DNA of 64,000 nt from Thiemannella venezuelensis (GCF_014203605.1 NZ_JACHJJ010000015.1:142146-206145); one strand, 5' to 3'. Positions 10,423-20,202 are shown, numbered from the stretch's first letter. The notes: generated by a model from the sequence alone, not told the origin. Translations and numbers: made by a program.

Positions 10423-11235
10423 ATGAGCCCGCTGATCACGCCCGCAGACCTGGCCGGACTGGACGGGGCGGCCATCCTCGACGTGCGCTGGAAGCTCGGC
10501 GGGCCGCCCGGGATCGAGGAGTACCGCCAGGGGCACATCCCGGGCTCGGTCTTCTGCGACCTGAACGCCGACCTCGCCGCCCCGGCGGGCCCCGGGGGCC
10601 GTCACCCGCTGCCGGAGGCCGGGGACTTCCAGGCCGCGATGCGCCGTCTGGGCGTCTCGGGCTCCCGGCCGGTGGTCGTCTACGACGGAGCCGACTCCAC
10701 GGCGTCCGCCCGGGCCTGGTGGACGCTGCGCTACTTCGGCCACCCCGACGTCCGGGTCCTCGACGGGGGCCTGCGCGCCTGGACCGGCGAGGGCCGCCCC
10801 GTCACGGCGGACGCGCCGCAGCCGCCGCCCGGTGACTTCACCGCGCGCCCGGGAGGCATGCCCGTGCTCGACGCCGACGGAGCAGCGGCGCTGGCCGCCG
10901 ACGGGGTCCTGCTGGACGCGCGCGCCGCGGAGCGCTACCGGGGCGAGGCCGAGCCGATCGACCCCGTCGCCGGGCACGTGCCCGGCGCGGTCAGCGCCCC
11001 CACCGGGGAGAACGTCGACCCCGCCGGCCGGTTCCACCTGCCGGAGTTCCTGCGCGAGCGGTTCAACACCCTCGGGGCGGTGCCGGGCCTGGAGGTCGGG
11101 GCCTACTGCGGTTCCGGGGTGACCGCCGCCCACCAGGTGCTGGCCCTGGAGGTGGCGGGCATCCCCGCCGCCCTCTACGTGGGGTCGTGGTCCAACTGGG
11201 TGGCCGACCCCTCCCGGCCGGTCGCCACCGGCTGA
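10423..11235 (+). CDS. Two-domain rhodanese-type sulfurtransferase
   Basis: A 270-residue tandem rhodanese of the SseA type. The N-terminal domain is inactive, with Asp-Gly (VVVYDGADSTASA) where the catalytic Cys loop would be. The C-terminal domain has the active loop AYCGSGVTAAH. It would move sulfane sulfur from thiosulfate or 3-mercaptopyruvate to a thiol acceptor in the cytoplasm. GAGGAG upstream supports ATG 10423. Its last 61 bp overlap the 3' end of the convergent CHAT protease gene, so the two messages are complementary at their ends. Confidence 0.9.
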   Translation: MSPLITPADLAGLDGAAILDVRWKLGGPPGIEEYRQGHIPGSVFCDLNADLAAPAGPGGRHPLPEAGDFQAAMRRLGVSGSRPVVVYDGADSTASARAWWTLRYFGHPDVRVLDGGLRAWTGEGRPVTADAPQPPPGDFTARPGGMPVLDADGAAALAADGVLLDARAAERYRGEAEPIDPVAGHVPGAVSAPTGENVDPAGRFHLPEFLRERFNTLGAVPGLEVGAYCGSGVTAAHQVLALEVAGIPAALYVGSWSNWVADPSRPVATG

Positions 11236-13994
11236 TCGCCGTACCCGAAGCAGGCGAACCCGGCGACCCCGGTCTTCCCGCTCGCCAGGGTCAGGGCCGG
11301 GGCGGGCGGGTGGCCGGCGGCCAGCAGGTCGTGGAAGGCCGTCATCAGGGCCAGGGTCTCCTCGTCGCGCACCGGGACCAGCCCGGCCACCACGCACCGC
11401 GTCCCCCGCGACAGGAACGTCCCGGCCAGCCCCAGCGGCGCCCCGTCGGCCGGTGCGCGGGCCATCCCCGCGTCGCACGCCGAGAGCACCACCAGGTCCG
11501 GCGGAGTGCGGAGCCGGAGCAGGTCGTAGGCCATGAGCCTGCCGTCGTCGAGGTCGATCCCGGACAGCAGCGGGCTTTGCGCGCAGAACGTGCCGTGTGC
11601 GGCCAGATGGGCGATCCTCGTCCGCTCCAGCGCCGCCATGACCGCGGACCTCGTCGCCGGGACCCGCTCGCCCCCCGGCCGGCACGCGGCGACCATGTCC
11701 GCCTCGGCCTCGGCGTACCGCAGCCCCGGCCCGGCCACCACCATGGTCCCGGCCGGAGGCGGGGGCCCCGCGTCCGGACCGCGCTCGGCCGCGGGCGGGA
11801 TCCCCGCGCCCGGTACGGCTCCCGCGCGGTGCGCGGCCAGCCAGGCGGCCGCGCTCGCCGCGACGGTCACCGGCCGGTCCGTGTTCGACGGCAGCACCGG
11901 CCAGGGCAGGGTGTGCAGCGCACCGCACGGCACGACCACCACCGGCCGGTCGCCCAGCCGGTGGAGCAGCGGGCCGAGGACCAGCCGCTCCACCGTGGCG
12001 GCCTCCGCCGCCGTGCCGGGCTCCCGCCCGTCCCGCAGGTGCGTCCGGCGCAGGCCGTACCGGAGCCGGACCGTGGCCTCGGCGACGGGAGCGAAGGCCC
12101 CCAGCCGGCACAGCGCGACCCGCCCGGGCGTGACCGTGACGGCGACCAGCTCGTCCCCGTGCCGGACGAACTCCACCAGCGCGTGCTCGCCCAGCGCCGC
12201 GCGCAACTCCGGGAGCGCGGGGGCGGCGGGCCTGCCGGCGCCCCGGGCGACCGCCCGCCACCGCTCCGCCCAGGCCAGCACCGTCTGGGGCCGGCCGGTC
12301 TCCAGGGCGAGGGCCAGGCCGAGCGCGGCCAGCGGTTCGCCCGCCCGTACGGCGTGCGCCCGCACCATGGGGTCCTCCAGGAGGGTCGTCCCGGCGCCGA
12401 CCCGGACCAGCCCCGCGCGGACCGCGGCGAACGCCCCGCGCCGGTCACCGGCCAGGGCCCGCCGCAGCGCCACCGCGTGGCGGCTCACCACGCCCTGTCC
12501 GGCCGAGGCCAGCAGGGCGAGCTGCTCCCCGGCGGCGCGGCGGTCGCCCAGCCGGAGCGCGAGCTCCGCGGCGGTGAGCCGCAGCGGTTCCGACGGATGG
12601 CCGGTGCGGTCGAGATCGGCCGCGCACGCCAGCATCTCGGCGAGCAGCCGCCCGCCCTCCGGTGCGGCCCCGCCCTGCCCGGTGTTCCCCGGGGGCGCGG
12701 TGTTCCGCGGGGTCGCGGTGCCCTCCGGGGGTGCGGTGTCGCCCGGGAACGCGGAACCCTCCGGGGCGCCCGCCGGTCGGGTGCGGGGAGGAGGGGGCGC
12801 GCCGGGCCGTTCGAGCGCGAGCCGGGCGCGCAGGATGATCTCGGTGGCGCGCGGGACGTCGGGCTCCCGCCCCTGGCCGAGCAGCTCGCACCGGGCCAGC
12901 TCCGCGCTCTGGCGGGCGCGGTGGGGGTCGCCGGTGCGCAGCTCGACCTCGGCCAGCGCCAGCCGGGCATCGGCCAGGGCCGTCCCCGCCCCCGCCGCCT
13001 CCAGCTCCGGGACCGCGCGGTCCAGCAGCACCCTGGCCTCGCCGGGCAGATGTGCGGCGATCAGCGCCTCGGCCAGGTCGCACCGGACGGTGGCGAGCCG
13101 TTCCGGGCAGCCGAACAGGCTCTGCTCCGCACGGCGGTAGGCGGCGAACGCCGCGGGCAGGTCACCGCGGCGTGCGGCCAGGAACGGCAGGTTGCCCTCC
13201 GCCAGCGCGAGCGTGTGCTTCAGACCCGCGGCCCTGGCCAGTTCCGCGCTCCGGGAGAGGTCGGCCTCGGCGGCGGCGAACTCCCGGAGGTACACGCGGG
13301 CGATCCCCCGGTTCAGCAGTGCTCCGGTGAGGAAGACGACCTCCTCGCGGGGGACGCCGGAGGCACGGTCGGGGGGCCGGCCGGTGCGCGGGTCCGGGGC
13401 TCCGCCCGGATGCCCGCCACGCCGGTCGCCGCGGTCGTCGCGGCGGCTCTCATGGCGGCGGACGGCCTCGCCGAGGACCCGGGCGGCGTGGTCGCAGCGG
13501 CGGAGGGCCTCGCCGTGCCGGCCGAGCCGGATCAGCGCCCCCGCCCGGTTCACGCCGAGCATCGCCGATTCGAGCGGGGTGAGGTACGGCTCCGCCTCCG
13601 CGGCGATGTCCAGCGCCTGGCGGGGGTGGCCGAGCTCGGTCCGGAGCGGGACGAGCGAGAGCCGCGCCTGGGCCGCACGGCGGGCCAGCCCGCCCGCGGA
13701 CGCGATCTCCACGGACCGCCGCAGCTGCTCCTCGGCCAGCGGCAGGTCGCCCAGCTCGCGCGCGGCCAGGGCCAGCGCCCGGTACGCGACCGCGGCGGTC
13801 TCGGCGGCCCGGACGCCGGCGCCCCCGCTCACCGGTGCGGCGCCCGCCTCCGCCCGGCCGGGGAGTGCCGGGGCGTTCAGTACGGCGTGCGCCAGGGCAC
13901 GGGCGGTCGCGGGGTCGCCCGCGGCGAGGCGGACGGCGTGTTCGGCCGAGGAGAGCAGGTCACCGGGGGAGGCGTCAGGGGAGGCGGTGACCAC
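11175..13994 (-). CDS. TPR-CHAT caspase-like protease
   Basis: A 939-residue protein. About residues 10-560 are Ala/Leu/Arg-rich helical repeats of TPR type, interrupted by two low-complexity Pro/Gly linkers (near residues 200-215 and 390-440). The C-terminal third is a CHAT domain with both catalytic residues: His in HLAAHGTF (about His800) and Cys in VLSACDAG (about Cys840). It ends in the usual GFACFGYG strand. CHAT proteases are caspase relatives that act after Arg or other residues and are often switched on by a partner. Here it is the last gene of a sigma factor cassette. GTG 13994 directly follows the TAA of the gene before it. The 3' end overlaps the sulfurtransferase gene. Confidence 0.88.
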   Translation of the reverse strand: MVTASPDASPGDLLSSAEHAVRLAAGDPATARALAHAVLNAPALPGRAEAGAAPVSGGAGVRAAETAAVAYRALALAARELGDLPLAEEQLRRSVEIASAGGLARRAAQARLSLVPLRTELGHPRQALDIAAEAEPYLTPLESAMLGVNRAGALIRLGRHGEALRRCDHAARVLGEAVRRHESRRDDRGDRRGGHPGGAPDPRTGRPPDRASGVPREEVVFLTGALLNRGIARVYLREFAAAEADLSRSAELARAAGLKHTLALAEGNLPFLAARRGDLPAAFAAYRRAEQSLFGCPERLATVRCDLAEALIAAHLPGEARVLLDRAVPELEAAGAGTALADARLALAEVELRTGDPHRARQSAELARCELLGQGREPDVPRATEIILRARLALERPGAPPPPRTRPAGAPEGSAFPGDTAPPEGTATPRNTAPPGNTGQGGAAPEGGRLLAEMLACAADLDRTGHPSEPLRLTAAELALRLGDRRAAGEQLALLASAGQGVVSRHAVALRRALAGDRRGAFAAVRAGLVRVGAGTTLLEDPMVRAHAVRAGEPLAALGLALALETGRPQTVLAWAERWRAVARGAGRPAAPALPELRAALGEHALVEFVRHGDELVAVTVTPGRVALCRLGAFAPVAEATVRLRYGLRRTHLRDGREPGTAAEAATVERLVLGPLLHRLGDRPVVVVPCGALHTLPWPVLPSNTDRPVTVAASAAAWLAAHRAGAVPGAGIPPAAERGPDAGPPPPAGTMVVAGPGLRYAEAEADMVAACRPGGERVPATRSAVMAALERTRIAHLAAHGTFCAQSPLLSGIDLDDGRLMAYDLLRLRTPPDLVVLSACDAGMARAPADGAPLGLAGTFLSRGTRCVVAGLVPVRDEETLALMTAFHDLLAAGHPPAPALTLASGKTGVAGFACFGYGDQPVATGREGSATQLDHDPT

Positions 13995-14459
13995 TTACGG
14001 CCGGATCCGGGTCCAGCTCGTCGCGACGGGCGGGTGGCCCCGATGGTGGCAGACCACGCTGAACCAGCCGGGCGGCAGGCCGGTGACGGCGAACTGGCCC
14101 GCCGGGGAGAGCTCCCGCGACTCCGTCAGGCAGGGGGTGCGGACCTCGATCCACGAGCCGGCCCCGGGCCAGGGGGAGACCTGGCCGGCGAGGTCGACCA
14201 GGCCGTCCGAGGAGCCGACCTCCAGGTCGACGGTGAGTGTGCCCGCGCCGAACCGGAGCAGGCGGTCCGGCTCGGCGGCGCGCACGCCGGCGGGCGCGGC
14301 CGCGGGCACCGGCCGCGCCGTGACGGCGCCGGGCAGCCGCAGGGCGAAGGCCGCCCGCGCGGCGGCCGAGACGTGTCCGGGCACGGGGTCCCGGCCCGAC
14401 GCCAGGCGGAGGGCGGCGATCAGGGACTCGTCGTCGAGGGCGGGGGAAGGTCGCATCAC
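13995..14459 (-). CDS. Small linker protein between ECF sigma factor and CHAT protease
   Basis: A 154-residue protein with no recognised catalytic motif. The first 45 residues are helical (ALDDESLIAALRLAS, then HVSAAARAAFALRLPG). The rest is predicted beta-rich (LTVDLEVGSSDG through GQFAVTGLPPGWFSVVCHH), like a carboxypeptidase-regulatory or Ig-type sandwich. I recall similar small proteins lying between sigma-70 and CHAT genes in other actinomycetes. A role as sigma partner or CHAT adaptor is inference from that position. There is no HXXXCXXC anti-sigma zinc motif. The start overlaps the sigma stop by four bases (GTGA), indicating translational coupling; ATG 14456 is an alternative. Confidence 0.65.
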   Translation of the reverse strand: MMRPSPALDDESLIAALRLASGRDPVPGHVSAAARAAFALRLPGAVTARPVPAAAPAGVRAAEPDRLLRFGAGTLTVDLEVGSSDGLVDLAGQVSPWPGAGSWIEVRTPCLTESRELSPAGQFAVTGLPPGWFSVVCHHRGHPPVATSWTRIRP

Positions 14460-15037
14460 GGTGCGGTCTCCTGAACGGTGATCATGGAGCGGAGCCGGTC
14501 GAGGCAGCGGCCCCGGGTGGGACCGTAGCTGCCGGTGGGCATGCCCAGGCGGCCGGCCAGCTGGTGGACGCCCGCGTCGGGTGCCGCCGCCATCAGGCGC
14601 AGCAGCGACCGGCAGGGTTCGTGCATGGTCTCGACGGCCTGCCAGAGCCGGTGGCCCTCGTCGGCGGTCAGCACGGCCAGCGCGGGGTCCGCCGGGGTGT
14701 GCTCACCGGCGCCGGCCGGTTCGACCGGGTCGGCGACCAGCCGCTCGCCCCGGTTGCGCCTGCACAGCAGGGACGCCTCGCGCCTGGCCGTGGTGAACAG
14801 CCAGGCGCGGATCCGGCCGGGGTCGCGGATGGTGTGCAGGTTCTCCACCAGCCGCAGCCACGCCCCCTGCACGGCGTCGGCCGTGTCCGCGGGACCCAGC
14901 CCGTAGGCGCGGACCGCCGCCCAGATGAGGGGCTCGAACCGCCTGACCAGCACGTCCCAGGCCGCCTGGTCGCCGACCAGGACGGCGTCGATCGTGCGCT
15001 GGTCGAGCACCTGCGCCTCCGGAGTCATGTCGGACAC
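14456..15037 (-). CDS. ECF-type RNA polymerase sigma factor
   Basis: A 193-residue sigma factor. Region 2 contains LVRRFEPLIWAAVRAYGL, then DTADAVQGAWLRLVENL and IRAWLFTTARREA. Region 4 contains LAGRLGMPTGSYGPTRGRCL with a helix-turn-helix. It directs RNA polymerase to a dedicated regulon. I prefer GTG 15037, which follows a TATTGT -10 by eight bases (leaderless); TTG 15049 and ATG 15028 are alternatives. The -10 sits inside a perfect inverted repeat. It overlaps the next gene by four bases and is followed by the CHAT gene, so all three are cotranscribed. No classical anti-sigma gene is adjacent. Confidence 0.85.
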   Translation of the reverse strand: MSDMTPEAQVLDQRTIDAVLVGDQAAWDVLVRRFEPLIWAAVRAYGLGPADTADAVQGAWLRLVENLHTIRDPGRIRAWLFTTARREASLLCRRNRGERLVADPVEPAGAGEHTPADPALAVLTADEGHRLWQAVETMHEPCRSLLRLMAAAPDAGVHQLAGRLGMPTGSYGPTRGRCLDRLRSMITVQETAP

Positions 15038-15038
15038 G

Positions 15039-15058
15039 GTCAGTGACAATACACTGAC
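15039..15058. promoter_or_regulatory. Inverted repeat enclosing the -10 of the sigma-CHAT operon
   Basis: GTCAGTG (15039-15045) and CACTGAC (15052-15058) flank a 6-bp centre that reads TATTGT on the minus strand, exactly where a -10 for a leaderless sigma message would be. A protein bound here would block or govern the promoter. The site lies between the subtilisin stop (15072) and the sigma start. Confidence 0.55.
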
Positions 15059-15071
15059 TTTGGGTGAAGCT

Positions 15072-16121
15072 TTACCCGGGGAGCGGCACGACGGTCCCCA
15101 GGCCCGCGATCCTCCGCCCGTGCCGGGGGTCCAGCACGTGGGCCACCGCCTCCTCCGGCGTCCTGCCCGCGGCGGCGGCCGCGACCGCCCCGCTGACCAC
15201 GGCCGCGGAGAAGGAGGTCCCGCTCCAGCGGGCGTATCCCGCGAACGGGCCGTGTTCGAGGAATGCGCTGGTCAGCCACTCGCCCCGCGCGCAGGCGTCC
15301 ACCCACGGGCCGTGCGCGGAGAACGGGGCCGGTGCCTCCTGGGCGGTGTCCAGCGCGGCGACCGCGACCACCTCCGGCAGTGCCGCGGGCCAGAAGGGCC
15401 GGTCCGACGCGGTGTTGCCCGCGCAGGCGACCACCGCCGTGCCGGCCAGCTCGCCCAGCGCGCTCTCCACGAGGGGGGAGGGGCGGTCGTCGAAGGTGTG
15501 CGCGCCGAAGGAGAGGTTGAGCACCTGCGGTGGATCGTTCCGCAGCCGGGCCAGGGCCCGCAGCAGTCCGGCCTCGTCCCCGACGCCGTGCCCGTCCAGG
15601 ACCCGGATGTGGCGCAGCCGTACGCCGGGGGCGGAGCGCAGGATCAGCCCGGCGATGAACGTGCCGTGCCCGGCCTGGGCGTCCGGGGTGCCGTCACCGT
15701 CGGAGTCGGGCGGTTCCACGGGGTCGCGCCGGTCCAGGAACCAGGGGCTCTCCCGCCACCACGGGTGCGCGGTCAGCCTGGTGTCGAGCACCGCCACGGT
15801 CACGGGGTTCTCGCCGGCGGGCGGTGCGGGGACGGGCTCGGCCGGGAAGGGCCGGGAGGCGGGGCCGCCGAAGAAGAGGGGCTGACCCGTCAGGACGTGG
15901 TTGGGGGAGGCGCGGTGCCCGCGGTCCCGGACGGTGGTCACGAGGTCGCAGACGTCCACGCCCGGCACGAGCCGTACCCGGAAGACCCCGTCGGCCTCGG
16001 CCACCGCGGCGGCCCAGCGGGAGGCGGCCTCCGCCCCGGAGGCGTCGGTCAGAAACTGCCCCGGCCTGATCAGGGCGGGTGATCCTGGGACGGGCTCGAC
16101 TCGCTCGATGCCGGCGTTCAT
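15072..16121 (-). CDS. Intracellular S8 (subtilisin-type) serine peptidase
   Basis: A 349-residue subtilase with the complete triad: Asp113 in VAVLDTRL, His152 in AGHGTFIAG and Ser303 in GTSFSAAVVSGA, with the oxyanion Asn236 in ACAGNT. There is no signal peptide and no long autoinhibitory pro-domain beyond about 105 N-terminal residues, so it probably acts in the cytoplasm. GGAGGAG supports ATG 16121. It lies 34 bp upstream of the ECF sigma gene on the same strand, and its message can read through into the sigma-linker-CHAT genes. Two different proteases with one sigma factor suggests a proteolytic signalling or cell-fate module, but no target is known. Confidence 0.9.
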   Translation of the reverse strand: MNAGIERVEPVPGSPALIRPGQFLTDASGAEAASRWAAAVAEADGVFRVRLVPGVDVCDLVTTVRDRGHRASPNHVLTGQPLFFGGPASRPFPAEPVPAPPAGENPVTVAVLDTRLTAHPWWRESPWFLDRRDPVEPPDSDGDGTPDAQAGHGTFIAGLILRSAPGVRLRHIRVLDGHGVGDEAGLLRALARLRNDPPQVLNLSFGAHTFDDRPSPLVESALGELAGTAVVACAGNTASDRPFWPAALPEVVAVAALDTAQEAPAPFSAHGPWVDACARGEWLTSAFLEHGPFAGYARWSGTSFSAAVVSGAVAAAAAGRTPEEAVAHVLDPRHGRRIAGLGTVVPLPG

Positions 16122-16514
16122 CGCTCCTCCGGGGTCGGTAGGCGGACTGCTGGAAATCTTCCATCCGAACGATGGCGCATGCGGGCGGGCTGAGGCGGTG
16201 AACCCGGTTTTCCGCCCTGTCCGCCTCGGGACACCGCGTCGCCCCCTGTGCGGGGCGCCCGGACGGCATCGGCGCCAACTTTGCCCGGTGTTCGATAAAT
16301 CTGGCGAACATATCTTAAAGCGGCAGGTCGGATGCTTGACGGGGTGTCAATTTTTGCTTCTTGTGGAGGGCGGGACCTCCGCGCTGTGCCATCTCGGTAT
16401 GACCTCCCTCTGGTGTGATGTCGCAACCGACGGTAGTCTCTCCTTCAGTCACTTGTGATCATCCGTGGGCGAGGCCGTTGGGGAAGGCGCACCTCGTACG
16501 AAACGGGAGGTCCG
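16122..16514. other. Divergent intergenic region between S8 peptidase and DUF3145 genes
   Basis: This 393-bp gap holds no convincing gene. It includes an AT-rich stretch (about 16280-16360) that is unusual here. Two small inverted repeats are visible: TGTTCG-N10-CGAACA (16289-16310) and TTGAC-GGGGT-GTCAA (16336-16350), the latter overlapping a TTGAC that could be a -35. It probably carries the promoters for both directions. Confidence 0.5.
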
Positions 16515-17009
16515 GTGTCTGCTCGTGGCGTGCTTTACGTCCACTCGGCTCAGCCCGCGCTGTGCCCTCATATCGAATGGGCGGTCGCGGGCGTCCTTGG
16601 CGTGCCCGTAGACCTGACGTGGACGCCCCAGCCCGCCGCGCCCGGTCATGTGCGCGCACAGGCCGAATGGCAGGGGCGGCAGGGGACTGCCGGGGCCATC
16701 ACCTCGTCGTTGATGAACTGGCAGCGGATCCGATTCGAGGTGACCGAGGACGCCTCCGCCGAGGCCGACGGATCCCGGCACGCCTACACCCCGGCCCTCG
16801 GGGTCTTCACGGCGGTGATCGGGGCCAGCGGCGACATCATGGTGCCCGAGGACCGGCTGCGCTCCGCCATGCTGCTGGCCCGTCAGGGCCGGGTGGTGCT
16901 GGAGGAGGAGCTGGACCGGTTGCTGGGCAGGCAGTGGGACGAGGAGCTCGAGTCGTTCCGCTACGCGGGGGAGGGCGCCCCGGTCCGCTGGCTGCACGCC
17001 GCCGTCTGA
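16515..17009 (+). CDS. DUF3145 family protein
   Basis: A 164-residue soluble protein matching DUF3145, an actinobacteria-specific family usually encoded next to fabF in the fatty-acid block (from memory, as in Streptomyces). It begins ARGVLYVHSAQPALCPHIEW and has conserved Trp-rich segments (LMNWQRIRFEVTED, APVRWLHAAV). Its function is unknown. GTG 16515 has GGGAGG five bases upstream, which fixes the start. It converges on the carboxyltransferase gene, and a long hairpin separates them. Confidence 0.85.
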   Translation: MSARGVLYVHSAQPALCPHIEWAVAGVLGVPVDLTWTPQPAAPGHVRAQAEWQGRQGTAGAITSSLMNWQRIRFEVTEDASAEADGSRHAYTPALGVFTAVIGASGDIMVPEDRLRSAMLLARQGRVVLEEELDRLLGRQWDEELESFRYAGEGAPVRWLHAAV

Positions 17010-17164
17010 CCGGGCCTCGTACCGCGCCGTCCGACCGGACCCCGTGCGCCGTCCGGTCGCGCCGTACGGCCCGCCCGCCCCGCACGTTCCGGCGGCCCGG
17101 CCCGCGCCTCCACGACCTCCGGGCGCGGCGCCGTCGCCTCCGCGGCGATCCGCGCGCGAACGCC

Positions 17165-17200
17165 GACCGCCCCGCACGGAGGTCTCCGTGCGGGGCGGTC
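17165..17200. terminator. Bidirectional terminator between DUF3145 and the fab operon
   Basis: A 17-bp perfect stem (arms GACCGCCCCGCACGGAG and its complement) with a 2-base loop sits between two convergent genes. It should stop both transcripts. Confidence 0.75.
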
Positions 17201-17247
17201 CGTCGTGTCCGGGCCGGAAGGGCCTGCAGGGGATCCCGGAAGGGCGC

Positions 17248-18669
17248 CTACAGGGGGATGTTGCCGTGCGCGCCGCGGGCCGGGGTGGCCTGCGCGAGGA
17301 CCCTGGCGATGGCGCCGCGGGTCTCCTCGGGCTTGATCACCTCGTCCACCACGCCGAGCTCGATGGCCCGGTCCAGTCCGCCGGCGAGGACCTCGTGCTC
17401 CTCCGCCAGCCTGGTCTCCAGGGCGGCGCGCTCCTCCTCCGGGACCGCCGCGAGCTCGCGGCGCTTGAGGATGCGGACCGCGGCGACCGCGCCCATGACC
17501 GCCACCTGGGTGGTCGGCCAGGCGAAGACCTTGGTCGCGCCCAGGGAGCGGGAGTTCATCGCGATATAGGCGCCGCCGTACGCCTTGCGGGTCACCAGGG
17601 TGATCCGCGGCACCGAGGCCTCCGCGAAGGCGTGCAGCAGCTTGGCGCCGCGGCGGACCACGCCGTCGTGCTCCTGGCCGACGCCGGGCAGGTAGCCGGG
17701 CACGTCCACCAGGACGACCAGCGGCACCCCGAAGGCGTCGCACATCCGGACGAACCGGGCGGCCTTCTCGGCAGAGGTCGCGTCCAGGCAACCGCCCAGG
17801 CGCATCGGGTTGTTGGCGATCACTCCGACGGTCCGGCCCCCGAGGCGGCCCAGCGTGGTGACGATGTTCGGCGCCCACTTGGGGTGCAGCTCCACGCCCG
17901 GCTCGTCGAGGAGGCCCTTGACCAGGGGCTTGACGTCGTAGGCGCGGCGCACGTTGTCCGGGAGCAGGCCGGAGAAGTCGACCTCGTCGACCTCGGTGCG
18001 GATCCGGCCCTGGTGGCCCAGGAGCACCGCCAGACGGCGCGCCTGGACGTAGGCGTCGGTCTCGTCCTTGGCGGTCACGTGCACCACGCCGCTGCGCTTG
18101 CTGTGCGGCTCCGGGCCGCCGAGCGCGGCCATGTCGATCTGCTCGCCGGTGACGCTGCGGACCACGTCGGGGCCGGTGACGAAGATGCGGCCCTCGTCGG
18201 CCAGGATCACGATGTCGGTCAGCGCCGGGCCGTACGCGGCGCCGCCGGCCGCGGGGCCGACGACCACCGAGAGCTGCGGGACCACGCCGGAGGCGCGGGT
18301 CATCGCGGCGAAGACCCGGCCGACCGCGTGCAGGGACTCGACGCCCTCGGCCAGGCGGGCGCCTCCGGAGTGCCACACGCCGATGATCGGGACCCGCTCG
18401 CGGACCGCGACGTCGTAGGCGTGCACGATGTGCTCGCAGCCCTCGCCGCCCATCGCGCCGCCCTGGACGCGGGCGTCGCTGCAGAACACGACGACCGGCA
18501 CGCCCTCCACACGGCCCATGGCGGCCAGCACGCCGCTGCGGTCCACCGGCGTGATCAGCCGGACCGACCCCTCGTCGAGGAGGGCCGCCAGACGCACCTG
18601 GGGATCCCTGGGATCAGCGGCCTCCTGGTCGGAGGCCTCGGTCACCACCCTGTTGTCGAGCACAGTCAT
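17248..18669 (-). CDS. Acyl-CoA carboxylase beta (carboxyltransferase) subunit
   Basis: A 473-residue carboxyltransferase of the AccD/PccB family with N and C crotonase-like halves. Conserved CoA and biotin site segments include GPAAGGAAYGPALTD and VVLVDVPGYLPG. It transfers carboxyl from biotin (on a separate AccA/BCCP subunit not in the window) to acetyl-CoA or propionyl-CoA, giving malonyl-CoA for the FabD next door. The start lies 12 bp after the fabF stop, making it the last gene of the fab operon. From memory, M. tuberculosis accD6 has the same place. Which acyl-CoA it prefers cannot be told from sequence inspection. Confidence 0.9.
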   Translation of the reverse strand: MTVLDNRVVTEASDQEAADPRDPQVRLAALLDEGSVRLITPVDRSGVLAAMGRVEGVPVVVFCSDARVQGGAMGGEGCEHIVHAYDVAVRERVPIIGVWHSGGARLAEGVESLHAVGRVFAAMTRASGVVPQLSVVVGPAAGGAAYGPALTDIVILADEGRIFVTGPDVVRSVTGEQIDMAALGGPEPHSKRSGVVHVTAKDETDAYVQARRLAVLLGHQGRIRTEVDEVDFSGLLPDNVRRAYDVKPLVKGLLDEPGVELHPKWAPNIVTTLGRLGGRTVGVIANNPMRLGGCLDATSAEKAARFVRMCDAFGVPLVVLVDVPGYLPGVGQEHDGVVRRGAKLLHAFAEASVPRITLVTRKAYGGAYIAMNSRSLGATKVFAWPTTQVAVMGAVAAVRILKRRELAAVPEEERAALETRLAEEHEVLAGGLDRAIELGVVDEVIKPEETRGAIARVLAQATPARGAHGNIPL

Positions 18670-18681
18670 AACGGGCTCCTG

Positions 18682-19914
<1,233 letters not shown>

Positions 19915-19962
19915 GTTCTGCGCTCCTTGTGTATCGCGGGTCGGTAAGGGGTCCGGGCGTCT

Positions 19963-20202
19963 TCAGCCCTGGATGAAGCCGATGACGTCCTTGACGGTCT
20001 TGAGGTTCTTGAGCTGGTCGTCGGGGATCTCGACGCCGAACTCGTCCTGGGCGGCGACGGCGATCTCGACCATGGACAGCGAGTCGATGTCGAGGTCGTC
20101 CACGAAGTTCTTCTCCGGGGTGACCTCGGCGGCCGGGATGCCGGTGATCTCGTTGATGATCTTGCCGATACCAGCGAGGATCTCCTGCTCGGTCATGGCC
20201 AT
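19963..20202 (-). CDS. acpP: Acyl carrier protein
   Basis: A 79-residue acidic four-helix protein. The phosphopantetheine attachment serine lies in DIDSLSMVEI (Ser41). It carries growing acyl chains between FabD, FabH and FabF in the cytoplasm. A ribosome-binding site AAGGAG precedes ATG 20202; ATG 20196 is a second in-frame start six bases later. It lies between fabH and fabF in the operon. Length and charge are those of a housekeeping fatty-acid ACP rather than a polyketide ACP. Confidence 0.95.
   Translation of the reverse strand: MAMTEQEILAGIGKIINEITGIPAAEVTPEKNFVDDLDIDSLSMVEIAVAAQDEFGVEIPDDQLKNLKTVKDVIGFIQG

Noticed and set aside
11187..14474. A 1095-codon plus-strand frame opposite the CHAT gene
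   Set aside because: It is antisense to the CHAT and linker genes, and its composition is that of a shadow frame with no recognisable domain.
16289..16310. SOS box (LexA site)
   Set aside because: TGTTCG and CGAACA are in the wrong order and spacing for the actinobacterial LexA palindrome.
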